Source of the DNA: JBCCXL01 sp039191605
Lineage (GTDB): Bacteria; Acidobacteriota; Thermoanaerobaculia; Multivoradales; JAHZIX01
Direction: 5' to 3'
DNA: 64,000 bases
Assembly: GCA_039191605.1 (NCBI GenBank)
Contig: JBCCXL010000008.1
Coordinates: 186,001-250,000 of the forward strand
Shown: piece after piece, positions 49,301-54,156 of the stretch
Layout of the letters: every line of letters begins with the position of its first letter
Numbering within the stretch: position 1 is the stretch's first letter
Position numbers and translations under genes: made by a program
Notes under the pieces: generated by a model
What the model was told of the DNA's origin: nothing
What the model saw: the letters and a program-made list of their open reading frames with translations, nothing else
Databases searched by the model: none

Positions 49301-49615
49301 ACCATTACGCCTCAGGGCTTCAGCAATGACGGCATCGTGGCCATCGCCGGCAACGGTGATGCTGGCGAAACCAACCGCCTTTGCATCCACTACGAGAACA
49401 ACACCAGCGCTGGCGGTGCCGGGCGGGAAGGCTACTTCGTGGAGCAATTCGCCAACACCACCTTCCAAATCCAGTCCTATGCGGGAGCCGCCGGCAACGC
49501 GGGGCAGGTGGCGGCTCACCTAGCCAGCGAGAACACCAGCGGCAACGGCCGCGTGAGCCCCGCCGGCTTCGGCGTGGTGGTCAACTACACCGCGAACAAT
49601 TGCGCCACCCCTTGA
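43370..49615 (+). CDS. Giant exported repeat protein: IPTL-CTERM-like segment, Ig-like repeats, beta-helix
   Basis: This 2081-residue protein begins with a signal peptide (LGLALALGLCLIAGAW, cleavage near ASAQTQ). Residues 186-215 read IPTLSP, a hydrophobic helix and RRRRS, like a terminal IPTL-CTERM sorting signal, yet 1860 residues follow it. A second hydrophobic stretch comes at about 217-235. Cadherin/Ig-like modules follow, including four 109-residue repeats from residue 397 (VNDAPSFTIGPNQ, then VDTSPTQDFTITV), a diverged fifth, and a further VCBS-like unit. From about 1047 (VWYVDNQNDAQNPAGGDGRS) to the end it is a right-handed beta-helix rich in Asn-Thr turns, as in adhesins and polysaccharide-active proteins. 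No enzyme motif was found. A surface adhesin is the best guess. Confidence 0.82.
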   Translation: MNVRHVFVSAADRPTADNGSSRATLRTLGLALALGLCLIAGAWSPASAQTQTRVLLDLDDDSSTGCTVATADGNFDGVEQLLTTTLGVGVVDSVERQECTDPATDTFGAPITVDTPVAPPWPVGDGLGIGGGDVVETYFPLPAGECQRIRLGFEAIGGAGTDALLSTDGTFGGAPIVVDCRTILEIPTLSPQLLLVLALGLGAAALILLRRRRSAAGVIAAAFLATVAVGTAWAMVTLDGDPADWDTIPAVPATDPSADAPAGADLFAAFASVDLPAGLLFLRTDLDGNATPVAQPDAFLFFEDTQGAGDVLADNGSGADNDPDGGALTVVEINAAAFADGAPLALPSGATLTPNSDGTFTYDPVAGTSGGDAFDYTIEDNGGLQASATATITVDAVNDAPSFTIGPDQSVNEDSGAQAVSPWATALDDGDGGGQTLSFNITNNTNAALFSAGPTVDASGDLSYTPAANASGTATITVEIMDDGGTANGGVDTSPTQDFTITVNSVNDAPSFTIGPNQTVAEDSGAQVVNPWATAVDDGDGGGQTLSFNVTNNTNAALFSAGPAVSAAGVLSYTPAAGASGAATITVELMDDGGTANGGVDTSPTQDFTITVNSVNDAPSFTIGPNQSVAEDAGAQIIDPWATALDDGDGGGQTLSFNITNNTNPGLFSAGPAISPTGVLSYTPTAATSGSATITVELMDDGGTANGGVDTSPTQDFTITVNSVNDAPSFTVGPNPSVLEDAGAQVVSPWATALDDGDGGGQTLSFNITNNTNAGLFSAGPAISPAGVLSYTPAANANGSATITVELMDDGGTANGGVDTSPTQDFTITVTAVNDAPSFTLSAGAVALDEDAGAQAIAGWALTISPGPADEAGQTVGFNVTGNTVPGLFSAGPAISSTGVLSFTPSGTAVGTSMITVTLQDDGGTANGGADTSGSQNFTVTIRDVPENRAYNAIGNTELVVFPAGTASAAGVVSLEDTNSLVSTTPTLMVTGFGGSDAPLGNVTVFADGSMTYVPQAGFTGVDTFDYTVDSGRSATVSVTVADIVWYVDNQNDAQNPAGGDGRSTDPFDALTNAETPSLANHIIYVFEGDGSDTNHDVGFALGAGESLLGEGVDLVVGLETLFSGSAANRPAIGHGAGGGVTVTNADGAQIRGLEISGTTHAVQVNASVGTSTVTVADNVLTGGTSHALEAVTSGTATLNLDLGANDVESTNAAASALRAVNGGTGDLFVTNLGSTNVDPASIGRGILLDGVTFDADPSTPAIDAVSGGDLIVGTNVDPIGLSGIELNNILGEVSFGTLNSFVANGFGVKVVGAGTAAQTVISSTTGNILATGGAALDIDPLTAALTLNTVSSINSPGVGISIRDVDGSVSISSGAVNGATGTAFEVIGGNSDVNFGGGIINGTGLAVDIQGRGVNGDFVETTIGGAVSSNGAGASGIRIGGVTGDHRVTFNGTVSLGQTTALGGTGLSVDHGGDAQSEVLFTSNPLSIRTSGATGILATNAGTIGSGSVPSPLQIALDVTSGIGADVSNIGLTASFTTADVTNGAGLGMSFRNSSGLKALAGVDITTTGGVGLEVTDAGSVESSGAANVVGSTNATALRVVDAAITANDLTFRSLSSSGAIEGVVIENTGTQGGLTVTGTGAAGTGGTIQNITNNGIRLQQAESISLAYMNLTNANTSDAGGAGVCDGITNAACRAALKMQQVSDVVVDNFAINGTAEVGINGFQVTNFDLSNTTVQNAGNALNEHGIYLRDLFGRAADGDTNRFENVTVFNSNNHNIFISNNNATSTGVAASPDVVEFVNSTVRSLSAPNGTNGLLFESRDDGNLRLDVSGSTFNANRGIGLNAQAGLGALLDVDVTTSSFVNTSGAQDVGLSIGATQSSAVTFDVTNNTQFTSTASHHVNIIAFDTAQITGTVADNSNMNGSGNGSGVRAVFEGNSQGVLLIDNNTISGHDFGRGIDLQSRAGGGSLDVTVRNNTITPQGFSNDGIVAIAGNGDAGETNRLCIHYENNTSAGGAGREGYFVEQFANTTFQIQSYAGAAGNAGQVAAHLASENTSGNGRVSPAGFGVVVNYTANNCATP
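44558..45865 (+). repeat. Four perfect-length 327-bp tandem repeats
   Basis: Repeats start at 44558, 44885, 45212 and 45539 and are exactly 327 bases each; a diverged fifth begins at 45866. Long internal stretches, including the one encoding LDDGDGGGQTLSF, are nearly identical in DNA as well as protein. That points to recent duplication or gene conversion. Confidence 0.95.
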
Positions 49616-49630
49616 ACCACCCCTCAGATG

Positions 49631-49656
49631 GAGCCGCCGGCCCTGGCCGGCGGCTC
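49631..49656 (+). terminator. 12-bp GC hairpin after the giant gene
   Basis: GAGCCGCCGGCC and GGCCGGCGGCTC form a perfect stem with a two-base gap. The following CGCTCTTGTC has only a poor T tract, so termination may be incomplete and the tail-collar genes could be partly co-transcribed. Confidence 0.6.
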
Positions 49657-49715
49657 GCTCTTGTCGGATCCATCATCGACATTCCACTGTCCACTGACCC
49701 TGGAGGTAGCTGATC

Positions 49716-50216
49716 ATGTCGGAACCCTTCCTCGCCGAGGTACGGATCGTCGGCTTCAATTTCGCCCCCAGAGGCTGGGCTTTCTGTGATGGGCAGATTT
49801 TGCCCATCAACCAGAACCAGAGCCTCTATTCCCTATTGGGAACGACCTATGGTGGGGACGGCCGCACCAGCTTTGCGCTGCCGGATATGCGGGGCCGGGT
49901 CCCGATGCATGTCGGCAACGGCCACCGCGAAGGTCAGAAATCAGGGGAGGAGACCCACACCCTGGCCGGCAACGAGATGCCGCAGCACGATCACGTGCTC
50001 AAGGGCTCGAACAACCCCGCCAACTCCCCGGTGCCCAACGGTGGCTTCTTCGCCAACGTGCCGGCTGGCGCCTATCGGGCTCCGGTTTCGATGCAGAGTG
50101 CCCAGGACGGCGTGATCGCCAACGTTGGCGGCGGTCAGGCCCACGAAAACATGATGCCTTACCTGGCGATCAATTTCTGTATCGCCCTTCAAGGCCTCTT
50201 CCCGAGCCGCAACTAA
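49716..50216 (+). CDS. Phage-tail-collar-domain protein (MdpB-like), copy 1
   Basis: This 166-residue protein consists of one tail-collar domain. It opens EPFLAEVRIVGFNFAPRGWA, then FCDGQILPINQN, SLLGTTYGGDGRTSFALPD and RGRVPMHVG, and closes with MPYLAINFCIALQGLFPSRN. Such proteins are annotated as microcystin-dependent (MdpB) and occur in many bacteria without any phage. GGAGGT precedes its ATG. Two paralogues follow at short spacing, so the three form an operon. The middle part, GSNNPANSPVPNGGFFANV, differs most between copies and may carry specificity. Confidence 0.9.
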   Translation: MSEPFLAEVRIVGFNFAPRGWAFCDGQILPINQNQSLYSLLGTTYGGDGRTSFALPDMRGRVPMHVGNGHREGQKSGEETHTLAGNEMPQHDHVLKGSNNPANSPVPNGGFFANVPAGAYRAPVSMQSAQDGVIANVGGGQAHENMMPYLAINFCIALQGLFPSRN

Positions 50217-50231
50217 GCGAGGAGATCCCAA

Positions 50232-50750
50232 ATGTCGGAACCTTTTGTTGGTGAAGTCCGCATGTTTGCGGGCAACTTTGCGCCCCGCGGCTGGGCCTTC
50301 TGCGACGGTCAGCTGCTGGCGGTTTCGCAGAACGATGCTCTCTTCTCCCTGCTGGGAACGATCTACGGTGGCGACGGTCGAACGACCTTCGGGCTGCCGG
50401 ACCTTCGCGGTCGCATTCCGATCCACCCGGGCTCTGGCCCCGGGCTCTCGCCCCGCCGTCTCGGCGCCAAGGGGGGAGCGGAAAACGTGACCCTCACGGT
50501 CAACCAGCTGCCCAGCCATACCCATAACCTGCAGGTCACCGAAGAGCTGGCGCAGCAGGCGAGCCCTCAAGACCACGCGCTGGCAAGGAATTTGACGGTC
50601 GATAGTTTCCGTCAGGCAGCGCTGAGCGCCAATATGAACACCGCGGCGGTGACCAGTGTTGGAGGCTCTCGAAGCCACACGAACCTCCAGCCCTTCCTCT
50701 GCATCCACTTCGTCATCGCCCTCTTTGGCATTTACCCCAGCCGCCACTGA
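50232..50750 (+). CDS. Phage-tail-collar-domain protein (MdpB-like), copy 2
   Basis: A 172-residue paralogue of the preceding gene, 15 bases downstream. It keeps FVGEVRMFAGNFAPRGWAFC, SLLGTIYGGDGRTTFGLPD and the C-terminal LQPFLCIHFVIALFGIYPSR. It has the fuller form of the family with HPGSGPGLSPRRLG before NVTLTVNQLPSHTHNLQV. A GAGGAG sequence overlaps the end of copy 1. No signal peptide or membrane helix is present. Confidence 0.9.
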   Translation: MSEPFVGEVRMFAGNFAPRGWAFCDGQLLAVSQNDALFSLLGTIYGGDGRTTFGLPDLRGRIPIHPGSGPGLSPRRLGAKGGAENVTLTVNQLPSHTHNLQVTEELAQQASPQDHALARNLTVDSFRQAALSANMNTAAVTSVGGSRSHTNLQPFLCIHFVIALFGIYPSRH

Positions 50751-50777
50751 GCGGACTCACTACGAAAGGTTTTCACC

Positions 50778-51299
50778 ATGTCGGAACCCTTCATCGCAGA
50801 GATCCGCATCTTTGCCGGCAACTTCGCTCCTCGGAGCTGGGCGTTCTGTGACGGTCAGCTGCTCCCGATCTCCCAGAACACCGCTCTCTTCTCGCTCATC
50901 GGCACCACCTACGGCGGCGATGGACGCAGCACCACGGCTCTGCCGGACCTCCAGGGCCGAGTGCCGATGCACCCGGGCCGCGGCCCGGGGCTGACCTCTC
51001 GCCGCCTCGGTCAGCGGGGCGGAATCGAGACGGTCACCCTCTCTGAGGCGCAGATGCCGAACCACACCCACCAGCTGATCGCGACCTCGAGCGACGCCAA
51101 CTCGGCAGACCCCGTCAAGCGGGCGCCGGCGCGGGTGATCGGCGGCTTTACCTACAACACCGCCACCACCAACCTGGTGAATATGGCGGATCAATGCGTG
51201 CCGAATACCGGTGGATCCCAGGCTCACAACAACCTGCAGCCCTTCATCGCGATGAATTTCATCATCGCTTTGCAGGGGCTGTACCCCTCCCGCGGCTAA
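50778..51299 (+). CDS. Phage-tail-collar-domain protein (MdpB-like), copy 3
   Basis: A 173-residue third paralogue, 27 bases after copy 2 and closer to it than to copy 1 (FAGNFAPRSWAFCDGQLLPI, HPGRGPGLTSRRLGQRGG, ETVTLSEAQMPNHTHQLIA). It ends LQPFIAMNFIIALQGLYPSR. The changed Arg-Ser in APRSWAF, where the others have ARPGWA-like order (PRGWA), is the only deviation in the opening motif. The GNAT gene follows 230 bases later on the same strand. Confidence 0.9.
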   Translation: MSEPFIAEIRIFAGNFAPRSWAFCDGQLLPISQNTALFSLIGTTYGGDGRSTTALPDLQGRVPMHPGRGPGLTSRRLGQRGGIETVTLSEAQMPNHTHQLIATSSDANSADPVKRAPARVIGGFTYNTATTNLVNMADQCVPNTGGSQAHNNLQPFIAMNFIIALQGLYPSRG

Positions 51300-51529
51300 G
51301 GCCGAGGAGGGCTTGGCGTCAGCTGGTGATCTGATCGGAGATGGATCAACCCGCTGATTCGAGAGCGGCGGCGCCGTGCTTCGGCCCGCCGCTCTGTGTC
51401 TTTGGGTAGCTGAGTAGGGCCCGTCGAGGCATCGACCTGGGTTTCGCTCCTGAGCGAAGGTTGCTGAGCAAGGGCAGCTGAGCGAAGACCGCAGGAGCTG
51501 AAGCTAGTGAGTGAAACAAGGAGAGCTCG

Positions 51530-52045
51530 ATGAGCACGTCCCCCCGCCCTCACCCAACCCTCGAAGGGGTGAGCTTTCGGCCCATTGACGATGACGATCT
51601 TCCCTTCCTGCGGCGGCTCTATCGCTCCACCCGGGAAGAGGAGATGGCCCTCACTCAATGGCCGGAGGAAGAGATCTCTCGCTTTCTAGAACAGCAATTC
51701 CACGCCCAGCACACCTTCTATCAGCAGCAATTCCAGCAGGCTGTGTTCGAGCTGATCCTGCTGGACGGTGAGCCCGCCGGGCGCCTCTACGTCGATCGCC
51801 GGGAGGAGGAGATTCGCCTCATCGACATCGCGCTGGCCCCGGAGACCCGCAATCGGGGCATCGGGGGGCAGCTGCTGGAGGACCTCATCGCCGAGGCCCG
51901 CGGGCGGGGCGTGCCGGTGCGAATTCACGTCGAGCGCAACAACCCGGCGCTGCGTCTCTACCGGCGCCTGGGCTTCACCGACGTGGAGGATCAGGGGGTG
52001 TATTTCCTGATGGAGTGGTCGCCCCTGGGGGAGCTGGGGGGCTGA
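51530..52045 (+). CDS. GNAT-family N-acetyltransferase
   Basis: This 171-residue protein has the acetyl-CoA fold. VSFRPIDDDDLPFLRRLYRS opens it, EIRLIDIALAPETRNRGIGG carries the pyrophosphate-binding loop RNRGIGGQLL, and HVERNNPALRLYRRLGFTDV is the closing motif. Genes of this kind with the early EEMALTQWP segment commonly accompany tail-collar clusters. Acetylation of a tail-collar or associated protein is possible but unproven. AAGGAG lies upstream of the ATG. The stop codon lies in a 13-bp repeat array. Confidence 0.88.
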   Translation: MSTSPRPHPTLEGVSFRPIDDDDLPFLRRLYRSTREEEMALTQWPEEEISRFLEQQFHAQHTFYQQQFQQAVFELILLDGEPAGRLYVDRREEEIRLIDIALAPETRNRGIGGQLLEDLIAEARGRGVPVRIHVERNNPALRLYRRLGFTDVEDQGVYFLMEWSPLGELGG

Positions 52046-52086
52046 GCTGGAGCACTGATCTGGAGTGCTGGAGTGCTGATCTGGGG
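52042..52086 (+). repeat. Degenerate 13-bp tandem array beginning in a stop codon
   Basis: CTGAGCTGGAGCA (52042), CTGATCTGGAGTG (52055), a truncated CTGGAGTG (52068) and CTGATCTGGGG (52076) follow one another. The first contains the acetyltransferase TGA. Confidence 0.75.
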
Positions 52087-52130
52087 GGAGTAGCGCGGGG
52101 CTGGTCTGGCTGGCCGGAGACTCCACAGCG

Positions 52131-52421
52131 TCAGGTGAAGACCGCCTCGTATTGCACTCCCTGCTCGTCCGACTGAAGCGGGACCAGGAAGAGACCGAGC
52201 TCGCCGAGCTCGGGGTGCTGCACCGAGACGATCTGCTGCTCGATCAAGGTGCCCGCCGGGGCCTCGAAAATCACCGAGAAGGGCTGCTGACCTTCCCGAG
52301 GGGTTCCTCCGGCGGCGGTGACCTCGAGAACCTTGAGATCGAAGCTCAGCTCGCCCACCGTGGTCGGCAGGCTCTTGCCGACGAGAGGGGAGAAGGTGTC
52401 CTGGGTGAAGGGGGTGGTCAT
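52131..52421 (-). CDS. DUF6916-like small protein
   Basis: This 96-residue protein matches the short family found beside tail-collar genes. FTQDTFSPLVGKSL opens it, QPFSVIFEAPAGTLIEQQIV lies in the middle, and HPELGELGLFLVPLQSDEQG leads to YEAVF at the end. The fold is likely all-beta and there is no signal peptide. It is convergent with the acetyltransferase gene, and a small gene follows upstream on the same strand. Function is unknown; repeated co-occurrence with tail-collar proteins suggests one shared structure or process. Confidence 0.78.
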   Translation of the reverse strand: MTTPFTQDTFSPLVGKSLPTTVGELSFDLKVLEVTAAGGTPREGQQPFSVIFEAPAGTLIEQQIVSVQHPELGELGLFLVPLQSDEQGVQYEAVFT

Positions 52422-52499
52422 GGCGCAGGCTCCTGGCGCGATCGGATGGGGAATCGGGCGCAGCGAAGAAAAGTAAGAAGAGCGAAGAGGCGAGGGGGG

Positions 52500-52736
52500 T
52501 CAGAGGGTACGCAGCTTCATGGAGACAAAATCGCCGGTCTCGGCATCGACCTCCACCACCTTGTGCTTGGAGATGGCGCTGACGTCGTCGTCCCCGTAGG
52601 AGAGGGTGACGGCCCACCGGCTGCCGTCGGAGGAGCGCTCCACCTCGGCGGTGTGGAGCTCGGTAACCACCTCGTCTTCGTGCAGGGCAGAGAAGTATTC
52701 CCGGGCTTTACGAACGGCGTCGATGACGTTGAGCAC
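52500..52736 (-). CDS. Small PepSY-like hypothetical protein
   Basis: This 78-residue protein starts NVIDAVRKAREYFSAL, contains EVERSSDGSRWAVTLSY, and ends HKVVEVDAETGDFVSMKLR. That helix-strand-strand pattern with the terminal VVEVDxxTGxxxSMK resembles small PepSY-type proteins of unknown role. The next gene on the strand, the DUF6916-like one, begins 78 bases downstream. TATGAT near 52811-52816 on the minus strand may be its -10. Confidence 0.65.
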   Translation of the reverse strand: MLNVIDAVRKAREYFSALHEDEVVTELHTAEVERSSDGSRWAVTLSYGDDDVSAISKHKVVEVDAETGDFVSMKLRTL

Positions 52737-52862
52737 GCTGCGTTCCTCGTCGTTGGTGGAATGGAAGGGGGCCGCGGGAGGGCCCGAGGTCGGGGGCGAT
52801 AGGAAACCTGATCATATCGTTTAGAGACCTCTCGATGGCCTCTCGATGGCTTCTCGGGATCG

Positions 52863-52880
52863 CTCGTCATCTTTGACGAG
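52863..52880. promoter_or_regulatory. 7-bp palindromic hairpin in a 406-bp divergent intergenic region
   Basis: CTCGTCA, loop TCTT, TGACGAG form a perfect inverted repeat between the PepSY-like gene and GAPDH, suitable for an operator or leader hairpin. Nearby, CCTCTCGATGG is tandemly repeated (about 52828-52850). No gene is supported between 52737 and 53142. Confidence 0.4.
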
Positions 52881-53142
52881 AATTCAACCAGCCCTGTGTG
52901 TCCCGGTATTGTCCAAGAATCTGCCGACGAGCGGTGCGCGGGGGTTCTCTCCCGTTGATAAACTCCCGCGGATCGCCGCGCGCGCGGCGAGACTTTTCGA
53001 GTGATCCTTCTTCTGAGCTGTAGCACGCATCCTCTGTGTGAGAGCTGCACCTCGCGGCTACAGCCTCCTTCTCGACCTCATCGACACTCGCTGCGCGCCA
53101 TCTCTTGGTGGGAAGCGCAGCCGGCAGGGAGCTATCGTCACC

Positions 53143-54156
53143 ATGAGCGAGCTTCGTATTGGTATCAACGGCTTCGGGCGCATTGGACGCTGCGCGTTCA
53201 AGCAGATCATCGATCGCCCCGGCGTTTCGGTGGTGGGGGTCAACGACCTGGCGGATCTCGGGGATCTCGCCTACCTGCTGAAGTACGACTCGGTTCACGG
53301 CTGGTATCCCCGCAAGGTGGATCACGACGACCAGCACCTGGTAGTGGACGGGCAGGAGATTCCCTTCTTCCACCACCGCAACCCGGAGGAGATCCCCTGG
53401 GGGGAGCTCGGGGTGGACGTGGTGATCGAGGCCACCGGCGTGTTTCGCGATCGCGACGCGGCGGCTCGCCACCTGGCGGCGGGAGCCAAGAAGGTGGTGA
53501 TCTCGGCGCCGTCGTCCAACGCTGACTCGATGATCGTGCTCGGGGTCAACGACGAGATCTACGATCCCGCGGCCCACGACGTGGTGTCCATGGCTTCCTG
53601 CACCACCAACTGCCTGGCGCCGGTGGCGAAGGTGCTCAACGACACTTTCGGCGTCGATCACCTGATGATCACCACCATTCACGCCTACACCTCCAGCCAG
53701 GCCCTGATGGACACCCCGATGCGCAAGCGCCGCCGCGGCCGCTCTGCCGCGGTGTCGATCATCCCCACCACCACCGGCGCCGCCAAGGCCACCGGCGTGG
53801 TGATCCCCGAGCTGGATGGGCGAATGGACGGCATGGCGGTGCGAGTGCCGGTGCCGGACGGTTCGCTGACGGACATCGTCGCCACCCTGAAGGCGGACGC
53901 CACCGAAGAGTCGGTGAACGACGCGCTGCGCCAGGCTGCCGAGGAAGAGGGATTGATGGGGATCCTGCGGGTCACCGATGAGGCCCTCGTCTCCCGGGAC
54001 ATCATCGGCGATACCCACTCCTCGATCATCGATGCGGAGAGCACCATGGCCCTCGGCGAGCGCATGGTGAAGGTGCTGTCCTGGTACGACAACGAATGGG
54101 GCTATTCCGCCCGTCTGGTGGACTTCGCCCACTTCCTGCTGCGGAAGGGGCTGTGA
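53143..54156 (+). CDS. gap: Glyceraldehyde-3-phosphate dehydrogenase
   Basis: This glycolytic enzyme oxidises glyceraldehyde-3-phosphate to 1,3-bisphosphoglycerate with NAD. The 337 residues carry INGFGRIGRCAFKQI (NAD loop), the catalytic Cys153 in MASCTTNCLAPVAK, the His in TTIHAYTSSQALMD, and SWYDNEWGYSARLVD at the end. The ATG at 53143 gives the standard N-terminus; the 35-residue upstream extension does not. Gap genes usually neighbour pgk, but here the next gene is an exported peptidase whose ATG overlaps this stop by one base (TGATG), which is an odd coupling. Confidence 0.95.
   Translation: MSELRIGINGFGRIGRCAFKQIIDRPGVSVVGVNDLADLGDLAYLLKYDSVHGWYPRKVDHDDQHLVVDGQEIPFFHHRNPEEIPWGELGVDVVIEATGVFRDRDAAARHLAAGAKKVVISAPSSNADSMIVLGVNDEIYDPAAHDVVSMASCTTNCLAPVAKVLNDTFGVDHLMITTIHAYTSSQALMDTPMRKRRRGRSAAVSIIPTTTGAAKATGVVIPELDGRMDGMAVRVPVPDGSLTDIVATLKADATEESVNDALRQAAEEEGLMGILRVTDEALVSRDIIGDTHSSIIDAESTMALGERMVKVLSWYDNEWGYSARLVDFAHFLLRKGL

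Noticed and set aside
49716..51299. Prophage or contractile-injection system
   Set aside because: Only collar-domain proteins are present; no sheath, baseplate, terminase, portal or lysis genes lie within reach.
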